The notes below the pieces were generated by a model. The model did no database searches and was not told the origin of the DNA. It saw only the letters and a program-made list of their open reading frames with translations. A stretch of DNA of 64,000 nucleotides from Prunella strophiata (lineage: Eukaryota; Chordata; Aves; Passeriformes; Prunellidae): NCBI GenBank assembly GCA_036583965.1, contig JAZBQD010000013.1, forward strand, positions 5,620,144 through 5,684,143. The letters are read 5' to 3'. This document shows, piece after piece, positions 12,411 to 24,949 of the stretch (positions are counted from its first letter, which is position 1; each line of letters begins with the position of its first letter). The translations under genes and the position numbers were made by a program.

Positions 12411-14325
12411 ATAAAATAGGAGAAACCTCTTTAGGGCTCTCTTGCAGTTTGTATCAATAACACAGAAAATAGGAGGCCAAGTGCACTTATGTTCAGAGAT
12501 ATCTTCAGCCTTACACACTTTGAGAAGTATTTAAAACATAAGAAATTCAAAATTCCCTTGCCCCCATTTGGGTAATGGAAAGTAATGGAGATGAGAGAAA
12601 TGAAGGAGAGGGAAATTAAGACATCAGCTGTTCCATTAGAGACTTCATATATGAACACAGAGGCAGTTCCCTCTATCTGTGTATCAAACCATTGCAAATA
12701 CAGGAAAAGCCAGGGTAATGCCAGCAACTAAATGTGCTTTTACTTATTTATTTATTCAGAGAGCATTCAGTGGTAGAGGAGACTGAATTTAAATAAAAGT
12801 AATTGAAAGCTACCAATTTCAGTTTTGTTTTACATTTACACTCTAGGTCATGAAGGATGATCAGTGGCTGGTAACTACTAAGCAATATTGATTTACAACC
12901 AAATATAATCTGCTCTCAATTTGGTCTTAGTGCAGGTCTGGTTAGCAGAAAATATCTCCAGCTGAAACATTTATTCAGTTTCACAGGTATTTATGCAGCT
13001 GACATTTTTCTTCTTTTTATAATTTTAATAAACAGCCAATGACTTTCATTATGACAGTGCATTTGACTTCTGTGCAATACCCCACGAAGTGCCATCAAAG
13101 ACCACTAAAACCAACAAAAGCAAGAGGTGATGCATCCATTTCCTACCATACACACTCTGCTTCACTTTTCTTGGCCTGCGTACTGAGAGGCTGTGATTGC
13201 TTCTGTCCATATTTTGTTTAGCAATTTATATTAGAGAAAAATCTTATTCCCAAGAAAAATCTTAATACACATGCCAAAATAACAAGATAAAGTTTAATTT
13301 GCTATCAGGAAGATGGCAGAGAAACAGAAGACAGACCTTCACCTGATCAAACTCAGTGTTATATGCAAAGTGCAGAAGAAAGAGGTTTTCATGGAATCTT
13401 CCCATGCTACTTTCAGATTCATTTTTGCCTTCATAATCCATTATGTTTATCAAACCACTTCTGCACTAAGTCCTTATTTGTTTATTCTTTCCCAAGATAG
13501 CACTTCCATTTATAAAACCCACACTTTAATTGTTTGAACAGACCTGTCAAGCTTAGAAAACCTGAAATGAAATCTTTCCTTTTGCCACCTGTATGGTGGG
13601 GGATGCTGTTCAAGCTCACCCATGGCCACATGTTCATCATCCAGTAAATCTGGCTGAGGTGATAAAGCAGGAAAAGTAGCACTGTATTGGACACTGTGCC
13701 CTGGTCCTACATCATGCTGGACCACTGTCATGTGTGCAGCTTGATTGAGACAATCTCCCAGGAGAATTTACCAGTATTGCTGGTTTCAAGTTGTGGCTAG
13801 AGAGCAGATGCACAGAAGACATCGTTCCATTCTTATGGATTTTTGACTAAAGAAAGTCTGGATGCACTGAAGAAATAAAACCAGTAAACCTTCTTTGCTC
13901 TTTGCTATAAACAATGATTTTGCTGGTGAGGAGGGAGAGCAACCAGGGGGAATAAAACTGCACATCCCTTCTTTAAAAGAAAGATGACTTAGAAATAGTC
14001 AAGTAAGAACACTATTTCCCTCCCCTAATGAAGTTCCTTGTCCAGTATTAAAGGAAGGTAGTCTTTCAGTAGCATTTCAGCCTCAAAGGGCTATTTAAAA
14101 AATAACATAGGGTTGTGATGTTTAAACAAGCTTTTCCACCAATTACTTAATAGTATCCAGAGGCTTCAAGTAAGAAACAGGACCCTTCATACCAAACAAT
14201 TTATAGTAGCAATACACAGGGTGAGGCAGAGGACTTGATGGGAAGGAAAATGCTGGGGGCAAGGAGAAAGGGGAGGTAAAAACCACAAGTAAGATTACTA
14301 ACTATATCCAAAATCTAAAAACTGG
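12411..14325. other. Non-coding stretch, nothing recognised
   Basis: AT-rich, with a short TTTA-type repeat at about 12,743-12,758. No convincing gene or element. Confidence 0.6.
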
Positions 14326-14366
14326 AATAAAAGCCAATGTCCTGCACCAAAGCCCTCCGGAAGCAC

Positions 14367-14417
<51 letters not shown>

Positions 14418-14438
14418 AAAGAAAAAAGGAAAAAAAGG
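14326..14438 (+). repeat. Long poly(A) run with upstream AATAAA, possible retrocopy tail
   Basis: A 46-base A run (14,370-14,415) is followed by A-rich sequence to about 14,438. An AATAAA lies at 14,326-14,331, 38 bases before the run, as in a polyadenylated transcript (a little farther than usual). The preceding 150 bases are not recognised as any gene. It may be the 3' end of a processed retrocopy, or an expanded A tract next to a chance AATAAA. A 70-codon polylysine frame across it is an artefact. Confidence 0.4.
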
Positions 14439-14689
14439 TCATTTGTTCATCCCATCAGATCAGATCCAGAGATCCAGCAGCCCACTCTGGAGAGCTCCTG
14501 CCCTTTGCTACCCCTCTGGCAGCCTTGTGCCCTGGAGTACTCCTGTTGACAGGTACAAACTCATTTGCCCCAGGACTGCCTGGCATGTGAACTCACAAGG
14601 GCTCTGTGAGCTGGAAGAGAAATCTCCCAAGAGAAGAAAGGAACTCCTGCTATTTTGCCTAGAAAAGCCTCCTCCAGAGAGCAGAGCCG

Positions 14690-14850
14690 TGCTGGAAGGT
14701 GGCGAGTGACGCCTGCGCTGCAGCCGCTCTCCTCCTGGGGCAGGGCAATGCCACGCTGCAGCGAGCTCAGCTCAGCTCGCGGCTCCCAGCTCCTTGTGGA
14801 AGCATTCCAAGCTACTCGGCTCTGACAGCTCTCCAACTGCTCTTCCACGC
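14690..14850. promoter_or_regulatory. Short GC-richer patch
   Basis: A 160-base patch with clustered CpGs and tandem AGCTCAGCTC-type motifs (around 14,764-14,778). Frames are open on both strands but unrecognised. Possible weak regulatory element. Confidence 0.2.
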
Positions 14851-15077
14851 GGTATTGCTTTACATTACATTGCTTTCCCTGCCAGGAGGCACTGCTGTAT
14901 TACAGTACAGTCGTCTAGCAAAATGTAAAACTGATTCTTTCACCTCCCAAATATCAAACGACTGTTGCTGCAGTCACGGCTACAAGCGCTCCTCTGTGTA
15001 ACACTTTCCTGCTTTGGTGCATATACAAGGGATTTTAGTATCTTCAGGCTCCTTCCCAACTTCCTGCTTCCTCCCAG

Positions 15078-15132
15078 TCCTTTCTGTGGAGGGCAGCCAT
15101 CCTCAGCTTCCAACCCAAGGTGTGACTGCTAG
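15078..15132 (+). other. Exon-like segment, plus strand, 55 bases
   Basis: A strong pyrimidine tract ends in CTTCCTCCCAG at 15,077 and a TAG|GTGAGTTA donor follows at 15,132. One frame is open across it, without a recognisable product. It lies 230 bases right of the GC-richer patch at 14.7 kb. Weak evidence only. Confidence 0.15.
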
Positions 15133-18100
15133 GTGAGTTAAAAATGCCCAAGTCATTAGATGCATTATCAGTGACTGTAGCACCGAGAGGAGAAAGTGTG
15201 AAAAGTAACTGGAAACATTGTAGTTACTTACACTCCATTACCAAGCTCAGCTTCCTGTTAACTCAGTTTTAAAAAAGATGCCGGCTACAGAGGCATTTTA
15301 TAACACATATACATTTTTAGGCATTTGACTCCTAATCTCTTCATTTCAGCCCGCTTTACATTACCTGTGGGCTGCAAGGCAAAACTAGTTCCCTGCACTG
15401 CAGGGTAGCTGGTTTCCTTCCTAGTTTTGACCTATAAAAATAGCCAAGTTATAAGAGCAAAGGTCTATCTCTCCCTATTCTTCAGCAGTAGCCAGAATAG
15501 GGCCAAAAAGAAAAAAAAAAAAAGAGTGAGGGATGGCAGAGAGGGAGGAAAAGCAATGACATAGAATACAGGCAGTCTTTTTCCTTCTTACACCCCGTGC
15601 AATTGTTAAAGATCTCCTGATCCAGAGGTTGCATCCAGGCCATCACTTTTAATAAGAACTTATCTGTCCTCCATCGATTTTTCAATCTGTTTAGACTTCT
15701 GCTATCCATAACACCCTGTGGCAATGAGTTTCACGTGGTAACTGCTGCTTGACAGAGTGCCTCCTCTTTGCCTGCTTTGAATCAATTTAGCAAACACAGG
15801 AACTGTGGAGGATCACTCCCTACTCCCCTTCCCATTCATGACAATACAGCACATCTGCAGTTTCTGTAATAAGTCATGTCTTCTCTATGGCAAAGAGAAA
15901 TCACAGGGACTGACTTTTTTCTCTGGACCTTCCCTAGCCCTCCACTACCTTTGAAGGTGGTGATTAGAACTGCACAGTGCCTAAGACACTGGCACACCAC
16001 GGATTTACCCAGCAGCACACTGATGGTTTCTGTTTGGTTTACCAGCTTGGGTAAACATCCAGAGTTTGTTGTTTCTTCAGGGAGTGCAGCATTTCTTCCC
16101 AGCTGCCCATTTGTCTCTCTCTGCAAGAACTTTCTGGGGACTCACCAGAGTGCTCTTAAGTAGTCTGCTGAGGTAACAGGTGACATTTTTCTTCTCCCAA
16201 CAACTGCTGCCAAAGTTCTCACAAATTTTTTACCCAATTCAAGTCAATCAAAATCTCAGCTTTCAAATCCCTGCTATTTTTCAAAGTCTTCCCAAAGGCA
16301 CAGCAGTTTGCAGTCCCTCAAAGCTCTTGACTTTCTTTCACCTGTACACCCAGCAAGGTCCACAAAGCAGAGAAGCAGAAAGGACATGGTTCTCTCCTGC
16401 AAGCAGGGGGAGCATTGTTGCATTAAAGTTCATAGTGACAAACCAAGGAAACTTTCTCAGTCTTGTTCCAGCCAACATCCCAGTCTTAAGAAATTTCCCA
16501 GGAGGCCCCACATAACAGTGACTGTCCCAAAGGATCAGTCAGACTTGGCAGTGCAATGCACAAATCACTGCCCTGCTTCATGAGCCCCTGCTAATCCCAA
16601 AAGATGTGCTTCACCAAACAGAGCTGCTTCATATAATTGCTTGGCTTATCTCCTCTCTCTTAGCTGAGCTACCATGGTTCCTAAAGGCCTTAAAATTAAT
16701 GACAGATATGCTTGCAGATTAAAGCCCCTCTACCTGTGCAGTGCTGTGTGCATCACTTGTTCACACAGCACTGCCATTCACAGTCCTCAGCTGCGGTTTT
16801 CTCTGTGCTTCTTATAAACAGCTCAAGTGTTGCTGAATTAGCAAACACTGGGAGGAAACATCAGAGCAGTTTGTTTGACCACAGTTTCAGAATTTCTGGC
16901 AGGCAGTTGTAACACATCAGGAGAAAAATAACAAAAACCAAAGTTTATAAACTGAAATACTGAATCTCAGCATACCCGGCCAGAAAACCAAGCAGGTAAT
17001 TTGAACAGACAGACTCTTATGAACACGCAGTTAACAAAAGTAGCTCAAGACACATTAATAAAATAATAGCACAGACACATTTTACTTCCATAGTTACAAA
17101 CCTCTGAATTTGAATGAGGTAACTATAGAAATAACAACCTTTGTACATTTACAAAAATCTACAACTATCCACAAGCACAAGACAGTGTGCAAAAGCAAAA
17201 ATAAAGTAATCCAGTTCAGCATATTGAAACATTCCTTTTGGATATGTAATTTACTGAATATTTTGCACACAGTGCCTGCAAAAATACACTGGGTGTGTTA
17301 AGATCTGTGAAGAAGAATCCCTTTCCTTCAGTTTCCTAGGGAAACTATGTGGGATAGAACATCCTTTTACTCAAAAGGATGAGAAGTTGCATCAAATCCC
17401 TTGTTGGAGTTCTGACATAAAGGCAACTCAAAGTCAGCCAGAGACCTGCCCACACCCATCACTATGACTTTCCAAGACTGGAATGAGAAAAAGTTGTGTT
17501 TAAGTTTTGCACTCAGCTTCAAATGTCAGTCATCTCTATTTTCTCCTTTGAAATATATGCACAATACACACACACATTTATACACACATGTACAACTCCC
17601 TTCTGATATTTCTTCTGAAATCCCTACTCTGACACTTATGGTGCTGAATCTGAGAGATGGTTCCCCAGTTAATTAATGCCCTGTGTTATAAAATGCTGCC
17701 ATCCCATGAGGGATCAGAACCACCCAGGAGCTTGAACACAGAGAACACAACAGCCTGCTCACAGTAAGCAGAAAAGTTATCACTGTGAAGCAGTTTGCAA
17801 AGAGTGCCTTAAGCACTCTGACAAGAAAGTGGCAGTCAGTTCAGAGCTACACCAAGCAGGGAAAAAAGTTTGAGTCACTTGAGTCACACAGTTAGTTCTT
17901 TACTGTTCTCCAGAAAGGAGTGCACAAACAGGTGAGGAAGCAGATCATATCTCCTGCCTTACAGCTGGACACCTGTCAAGTCTTTGAGCTACAAAAAGTC
18001 AGCATGTACTGTTTGTTCACATCTCCTTTCTTTGGTAACCAACTGAGAAGCTGCATTCTTCTTAGCATGAAAGCATCCAGCTTCAGTTGAACTTGTTTCA

Positions 18101-18861
18101 TAAAATATCTGACTGAGAAGAATGAGGGAATGAGGATGTCCTCCTTGAGATAAATGTTCAGGCCTCTTGTGGGCATAAGTCTCCCAGCAGGAATTGACAA
18201 CTGATAATGTTATCACAGAAAATGCATTTAAGCTCAGTTCTGTTAATAAGGTCCTCTCCTAGTTGAAACTAAAGGATCTCTGTTCACCTGGTATCTTCCA
18301 CATTTATCCTGCCATTGCTCCAGAAGCAGAACTACTAGTAGTGGGGAAAAGTCACCCATAGTAAGGGAATGGACTCTACTTCTAAGCCCCAGAAAAGGGA
18401 CAATGGATGAATTGACTTTGCAATTTGAGAAGGGTACTTCTTATCTAGGACATTTGCATGAAACAGCTTCTCCAGCTCTTGGTTCAATGAATAAAGGAAT
18501 CAAATCTTTCAATACATGCTGTAAATAACCACAAAGATTTGCCATCTGAAACAGCTACACATGGCTCTCTTTTCATATCCACCATTTACAAATAAAGATT
18601 TCTCAAGTGATCAGCTGGGAAAGCTGAAGTGGGCAGAGCTCAATGTGTAGCCAAATTGAATCATCAAGGAAAAATTTGGACAACACAATGTTGAAAGTCT
18701 TGGAGACAGTTTGCAGTGGCTTCACTGTGTTCAGTTTTTCCTTAAACAAATGTTTTTCTAGCAAGCTGGTAATTTTCCTATTGTATCAAATTCCTTGATA
18801 TGTACTTGGGAGAAAATTTAGTTGATCCATGAACATTTGCATGGCTTATTTTAGCTGTGAA
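15133..18861. other. Non-coding stretch, nothing recognised
   Basis: AT-rich, with an A13 run near 15,510. Open frames of 91-111 codons at 15,836-16,583 overlap each other and match nothing. Confidence 0.55.
17565..17588. repeat. Short imperfect (CA)n microsatellite
   Basis: Two CA runs (ACACACACACA and ACACACA) separated by TTTAT. Confidence 0.8.
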
Positions 18862-18930
18862 GAAAATTCAAGCAAAGAGATGAAGAAACTTGCCCAAAGT
18901 GAAACTGGCAGTTGCAGAGCTAAGGAGGGA
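18862..18930. mobile_element. Possible MIR-like SINE core fragment
   Basis: GATGAAGAAACTTGCCCAAA followed by GTTGCAGAGCTAAGGAGGGA matches the MIR core layout (AACTTGCCCAAGGTCAC, then GGCAGAGCTGGGA). One of the better of the five echoes in the window. Confidence 0.35.
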
Positions 18931-20298
18931 CCCCCACCCTCACTCCCCTATCTCCTTGTCATTCTGCAGCTACAGGAAGGCAGAGGCAAGAGGCCCTCAG
19001 CTGAAGGTCAATAGTGGAGTGATCTGGCTTCAACTGCCTGAGCTCAAGCTGCTGCTCCCAGTCAGTAGCAGAATCATCACATCCATCCCTTCTCAGGGAG
19101 CCCAGAGCTGCCCAGCAGGCCCTGGGGAGAGCTGCACCCCAGGATCTATCCACAGGCTTTAGGCAGAAAGTAGTATCCAAGGTACCTATCATGGTAACAT
19201 CTTAATGCAAGTATCAGAGCACTTTACAGACAAAAAGGGCTTTCCCCCAGGCTGTTTAAAATTTGCATGTTCCTGTGTAGCACTGAAGACAGCAGCAATG
19301 GTGATTCATTAAGATAATGATTTAAGTAGGAGGCTTAAGAAAGTCGGGGTGGATTAACATCCAGAGGGCTGTAGTTGGAGCTTCTCCACTCCAGGCTGCC
19401 ACCTTCCCTTTTAAGGGAATGGAGGAATTCCAAAAGTCAAGAGAACTATGAATTAACAGCAGCTATATCACAACTACAATGTACTGAAGCAGAAGAGCAC
19501 CACCTCTGCTCCAGCCCATCCTCCTTGGCAAGGACAAGCAAAAAATTTTATGCTGCAGGAAAATCTTTAATGGCATTTTAAATTATTGGCAATTATAAAT
19601 TACTGGATTTCCCTTACCTTGATTAGTTTGTTAGTGTAGGTTCTCCTCAAAAGAAAGGGATTGTGTGAATTTCTTTTAAACCAATTTTCTATCCACCTTA
19701 AAAACAATACACATTTTCTTCCAACCAATTGTCTTTCCCCACTATTGAATAATCAGATGGGTTTGATAAATTGATTGCTCCCACATAATGATGTAAATAT
19801 ACACATTGGGAAAAAGCACACAAGTCCTTTCCACACCCCAACATTTAATCAAATTGTGATCAGTTACAGGTTGAGACATGCATTCTGTCCGTAACACCAG
19901 GCTAATGCTCAGACAGTAAAGCTCAGACTTCATCCCTCCTAAGACAGAGGCCTTTGTACCATGATTTTCATATTTACTTCCAGTTGCCTTTTAGAGAGAT
20001 GTACAGACAACCAGTTAGGCTATTCTGCTGCTCACTTGGAATGGCTGCAATAGGGCATCCCAGTGTGTATTGCCCACTCACTGCTAGCTGTGCTTGGTCT
20101 GAACGTGCTCTAGGCTCTCCTATCCCATGCTGATTCAGAACAGAATAGCTCCCTGGAATGCAATTATAGAAACAAGCGAGGGTTTGCCTTAAAAAGGGAT
20201 TATTCCAGAACAGCTATTTCTCCTTAACTATTCCAAATGGCCTCTTCATTAGGATGAAGTTAACTGAGAATAGCTCCTCCATTCAATTTGTAACTTAC
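18931..20298. other. Non-coding stretch, nothing recognised
   Basis: Slightly GC-richer at 18,940-19,160, then AT-rich. No gene, RNA or repeat recognised; AGCACTTTACAGAC at about 19,218 may be a trace of an old SINE. Confidence 0.55.
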
Positions 20299-20353
20299 CT
20301 TGGTATCAATCAATGACCCTGTTTAGATGAGCCCTTGGTACAGCATCACACAC
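20299..20353 (-). other. Exon-like segment, minus strand, 55 bases
   Basis: A CTGTTACAG acceptor is followed by 55 bases and a consensus-grade donor, CAAG|GTAAGTTA, on the minus strand. All frames contain stops, so it would be a non-coding exon. The upstream pyrimidine tract is weak. A CR1 tail lies only 60 bases away on the other strand. Confidence 0.15.
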
Positions 20354-20413
20354 CTGTAACAGTGGCTTCACCAACAGAAACAGACTCACCGTTGCAATGA
20401 ATGAATTAATTTA

Positions 20414-20480
20414 GGGCATGGGTTGGATTCAATGATCTTTAAGGTCTCTTCCAACCTAGTCATTCTGTGAATTCTGTGAC
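20414..20480 (+). mobile_element. CR1 LINE 3' tail fragment, plus strand
   Basis: The sequence contains GGGTTGGATTCAATGATCTT, then a block reading as the CR1 end (GTCTCTTCCAACCTAGTC) and two copies of ATTCTGTG. This is the last 60-70 bases of a CR1 element in sense orientation, heavily 5'-truncated. Confidence 0.85.
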
Positions 20481-22009
20481 AGCAGAGCTCCTGCATAAGC
20501 ACATCTCAGCTGAGTTTGTTTTAAGCTGGGGACAGATGACAGGATCAGGAAATATGTTTAAAAAATAGTTGTTTGAATCACAGATCCCATCAGTACTGCC
20601 TGTGACATTTTGTACTTTACAAGTCTTAGGACCTGCTTTGTTCAAACTTGGTTTATTCCTTAGATATTTGGAGACCTTAACAGCAGGGAAATTTTGAGTT
20701 CTGGAACTTCTTTGTTTATTAAGTTCTTAGCTTGCAAGATTTCTCATCCAAAAGGGCTGAGAAAGTACCTGGCACATCTTTGATGCTTATTGAATACATT
20801 AAATAAATCAAACGTTTTATGATAAAATTCCACTCCCCCACACCAAACAGATGTAAGTGCAAGTCAAGAAGTCTTGAAAAATTGCACTAAAATTGATTTT
20901 GCTCCAGTTTTCCCCAAAGGAAAAAATTTGAGTGTGGGTTGAGACAAAAATACGGAAAATTTAAGCTATCATGAACAACTGAAAAGAGAAATGGAGAAAA
21001 GACAGAAGCCAAAACTAAACTTCATATTCAGCATGCATAATTTATATTCTCTCCAGTTCTACATGAGAGGCATTCCAGGACTCACACGTAAAGTGGGAGT
21101 CTTTTTTCTTGGGCTTCACCACACTTCTAGAGAAAAATGTAAGATACCTTAATGCTGGTGCCTCCTGCCTACTCAGGGGAAATCACAAACCACAGAGATC
21201 CTGAGAGGATAGAAGAGATAGGACCCAACACAGCTGAGGATGTCAGTACCAAAGGGATCCTGTGTCAAAAAATAGGTGATCCTGTCTGCCAAAAACTTGA
21301 TCACAGTATCAATCTTTCAGCCTTCTTTTGCATTCTTTGTCCATGTACATGTGGTACATGTGTGCAAAACCAGCACAGTACATAGTATTTTATAAGCAGC
21401 TTTTATAGGTTCTTTTCCCCATAGGAGAGAAAGTTAAGAGAGATGTGATAGAAAGGGGTTAGGGCAAATATAAATATATGCAAATCAAACCAGGAAAAAA
21501 AAAAAAAAAAGCTGAAAGAAACTGAAACCACTTCCAGTCTCTCCCTCCAATAAATTCCACACTCTCATGGTCTCTGGCACCACTTTACAGTAACCCCAAA
21601 AGATATTCACCTGCTCCCACAGCACTAAGAAACAAACAGTGAGGCATGAACAAAGAAGCTCCCACCTAGGATGACCAATGTAATCCCCTGAGAGCACATT
21701 GCAAGGGGAAAACCTTATCATGAAAGCAGAAGAAAAACAAACACACACATGCACACACACAGCTCCACTGCTGTGCACCATTAGCATCCTCCCCACTTTC
21801 GATACACATCCAGTATCAGGAGATTTATATTCAGGCCAAAAGCTCATGCTGGCAGGAGAGGAAAGTAGTTTGGAGAAGAGAGGGGAAGGGGAAAAAAAGC
21901 CTACAGTTTCTTGGCTTGTGATCAGCAGGCTGGATGCATTCTGTGGAACTAGGCCAAAGCATTGGTTATTATATTCAAGAGAACATCTGAATCCCAGCTC
22001 AAGGGAGCC
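20481..22009. other. Non-coding stretch, nothing recognised
   Basis: AT-rich with an A16 run at about 21,495. A 191-codon minus-strand frame (21,485-22,060) starts from a poly-Phe run on the A tract complement and has no domain; I judge it spurious. Confidence 0.55.
21739..21762. repeat. Short imperfect (CA)n microsatellite
   Basis: Two CA runs separated by TG. Confidence 0.85.
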
Positions 22010-22200
22010 GAGTCTGCGGCTCTCATTTATGCTGTATATCAATTGAATATCAAACCACATTTTCCGCCTTCTGAATAATAAAGCTTAATAGTTTGGGACT
22101 CCCATATGGTCTATTGTTAAAATATTTCCAAACACTGGCTGCTGTTTTATTTCTGAAGGAAAGATTTCTCTTTCCTCTTCAAGCTTTACTTGTTTAAAAG
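22010..22200. promoter_or_regulatory. Candidate conserved non-coding element
   Basis: Complex, non-repetitive sequence with isolated CpGs (GCCGAGTCTGCGG, TTTTCCGCC), ATCAATTGAATATCAA and a CCATATGG-type palindrome at about 22,103. It reads like a deeply conserved enhancer. A second similar piece lies at 22,585-22,700. Not coding in any frame of note. Confidence 0.35.
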
Positions 22201-22879
22201 ATGCTTGTAGCAAAAGCTAAATATATTAATCTTTTAAATATTTCCAGAGTTTGAACTAGGGCTAAAAAATGAGGGGATAAGGAAAAGAAAATACGTTTTG
22301 AAACTAGCTTTTTTCTTTTTAATGTCACATGCAAATGTTTGTTCCAGGCAGAAGCAGCTGGTGCCACCAGGCTCTGCTGTTCAGAACAGGGGGTGCAGAA
22401 GCTTTCAGAAGCCATGAGTTGCTCTAACAAAGGAGGGACCACACAGACTCAAGCCATTCACAAAAGGACCCAGGCCGATTATTTGACTATTACTTACAAG
22501 GAAGCCTGGCCAGTAACGTAGGCAATAAATACTGGAGAAACCTGTTCTGTGCATAACCCAGGTTTGTCTTTTCACAAGTCCTGCTCTCTAATTAGCTACT
22601 CATTCCTCGAGGGCACTGCTGATGGATGGAGTGTATCAATTTGGTTTATTTTTAAAAGTCAAGAAACTTGCTAAATAATAAACACTCTGCAGCATTAGGA
22701 ACAGTCACTAATGCTCCTTCCTAGTCCACCAGAGAAGGGTATTCCTGTGCTTTCTACTTAGCAGAAAAAGACTCAGTGGCAGAGACTCTATAACTCACAA
22801 GGGCTGCAGTGCCCTGCTCAGAGCTGGGATGAGAACTCAGAAGTGCTCAGCTTTTGATCCTGCATTCACCCCTGTTCCA

Positions 22880-23080
22880 TTTGCACAGAAGGACTCAACT
22901 GCTGTGCAAGCAGAAGTGAAACCCTGCAGCACTGCCTGGCCCTGCACTGCTGTGACCCCCCAGCTCCACCTCACCCAGCCCCTGACCTCTCCAAGGGGTT
23001 CCTCCTGTGCTCTGGGACAGGAGCTCTTGGAGTGGCACCTTCCCACACATCTGCTGGACACTCAGGCAAGCACAGGGTGC
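22880..23080. other. GC-richer patch with overlapping frames
   Basis: Sequence rich in CCTG/CAGC words but poor in CpG, so not an island. Three overlapping frames (74-84 codons) on both strands give Cys/Trp/Pro-rich peptides without recognisable domains. I see no gene. Confidence 0.5.
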
Positions 23081-23329
23081 TGAGCCAGGCACGACCAGCA
23101 ATGTAATAGCACAGAAATAGAGCTGTTCTACAGCCCAGGGAGCCAAGTAGAAACTTCTGCTCTCTTCTCCTTATCTTTTGTTCTAGCCCTCATTGCTGTT
23201 TCTCATTCCTGTCTCCTACTTCCCTCCTTCTGCCTGTATGTTCCCCTCCCCTCCATTGCCTGCTCTGCTCCAGTGTACAGGGCTTCAGAATCAGCTGTCC
23301 CAACCCTGAAACTGGTTGCTCTTACTTAC

Positions 23330-23404
23330 CAGCTGCCTCCTCCCCAGAAAGGAAGAAATTCCAGTATTTCAACATTTGCTCTCATCCCAATTTGGGCAGA
23401 AAAA
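23330..23404 (-). other. Exon-like segment, minus strand, 75 bases
   Basis: The minus strand shows TCTCTAATTTCAG, then 75 bases, then CTG|GTAAGTAAG, a strong donor. The second frame is open throughout (about 24 residues, containing ANVEILEFLPFW). No family is recognised and the pyrimidine tract is modest. It lies in the predicted intron of the minus-strand gene whose promoter is at 60 kb, so it could be a further 5' exon. Chance is the leading alternative. Confidence 0.15.
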
Positions 23405-24949
23405 CTGAAATTAGAGACTATGCAGAATGAAAGTTCACAAGTTTAAAAAGAAAAAAAAAAAAAACCAAAAAAAAGGAAACCTATTTGTGAACACCAGTGC
23501 ATTTTGTGTCATTTGAAATGGAATATTTTACATTACTGAAACCAAAGTTAGTTCATTTTGGTTTGGTGACCTGACCTGAGAAATTTTGTTCTGAGTCAGA
23601 ACAATGTTGAGCTGCTTTTCTTCCCACAGTGTTGCATTGTCCCCAGTCACTGCAGCTTGGCAGCCTGGTAACCCTGGCTCCACTTCCAGGTGAGACTCCT
23701 GTGCTGGAAGGCAGCTCCCAAAGCACACACTGAGCTCTCCTGTGGCACAGCATGGCCCCTGGGAGACCTGTGCTGCCACATGGGAAGGCCAGGGCCCTTG
23801 GAGTCCAGCAGAATAGGTACCTCAGTCAACAGCTCTCTGAGCACTCAAGGATGACCTGGAATCCAATGCCATGTTTTGAACCAATCCCAAGTGAAGCCTT
23901 TTAGATCAGTTAGAGAAAAGCAAAACAAAGAAGTATTCCCATTCAGGCAGCATAGACAGGTCAGTGTCACATTTCTGGTAAAAGCTAGTTCATTAATTTT
24001 ATGGGTGATCAGAAATCTAGCATTGTGCTTTTCTAGCAGAAAAACAATGTTTCCATTTTAAAGAAACTACGCTGTTCCCTGAAAAAGCCACTCCAAGGAA
24101 AATTAAGATCAGTCTCCTACTGACCACAAGCATCATTCTTCCAAACTGGCTTAAAAATAATACCATGAACAAATCTCACTCCTGCAGAAACTTCCTCAGC
24201 AGGGAACCTAAATTATAGCAATATCAGCACCCTTCTGCCTCCTGCACAGCTCCTGGCATGACCTAAGGACTGTAGGATTTAGTTCATCAGCTGAGTTTAA
24301 TGACTAGTTTAGAGTCTGACAAGTATTGAACCAGGGGCTCTGCAACAGATGTCTGACCAGTCGATACCTTGCTGCTTCAAGCCAAGGCACAGGCACAGCT
24401 TTTATGAGCAGTTGGTAGAAACAACTGCTGGTGGAGCTGCTGAAGGCTCTGAGTTCTGCCCCAAACATTAGGAGTGCCACCAACTCATGCTCAGCAAACA
24501 GTTCTTAAAACAACTGGAGAGGACTCAGAGGGAAGATTACTATGCATTCACAGAAAGCTATTTTAGTAGTTTTGCTGTAGACTCTATAATGCAGCTCTTG
24601 TAGTGTGTTTTCTTCCCCCAGGTCTATATATCTGAGAGAAGGCAGAGTGTGTGTCTGTATGGATGGATTTGATTTGCTCTTGAAAAAAAAAAAAGAAAAG
24701 GAGAGACACTTAGCCTGTAGTTTCAGTGCTGGAAACTGCAATAAACCTCTTTTTAAACTCCATAACCTAGTGACTGTTTTATAGTTATAAGGAATCATAA
24801 CCAGAGAAAGATTTAGCCTAACAATGATCTGCCCTCAAAGACATTAATCTGTCACATCTAATAGAAGGGGAATAAGGAGAGGAACCTTTCCTCTATGTAA
24901 TTCAAACAGATGGTCTATGGCTATGGTGGGAACTTACTGTAAGCTGCCC
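23405..24949. other. Non-coding stretch, nothing recognised
   Basis: Contains an A-rich run at about 23,449-23,475 and otherwise unremarkable DNA. Frames on the minus strand at 23,528-23,844 overlap in three phases without domains. Confidence 0.55.

Noticed and set aside
14337..14549. Polylysine-containing frame
   Set aside because: Direct product of the 46-base A run.
21342..21362. CATGTACATG palindrome with a nearby second ACATGT
   Set aside because: Short alternating purine-pyrimidine words like this arise easily by chance; no further structure around it.
21485..22060. 191-codon minus-strand frame
   Set aside because: Ends in poly-Phe from the A16 tract and overlaps a 115-codon plus-strand frame; the amino-acid order shows no known fold, and part covers the conserved-looking DNA at 22.0 kb.
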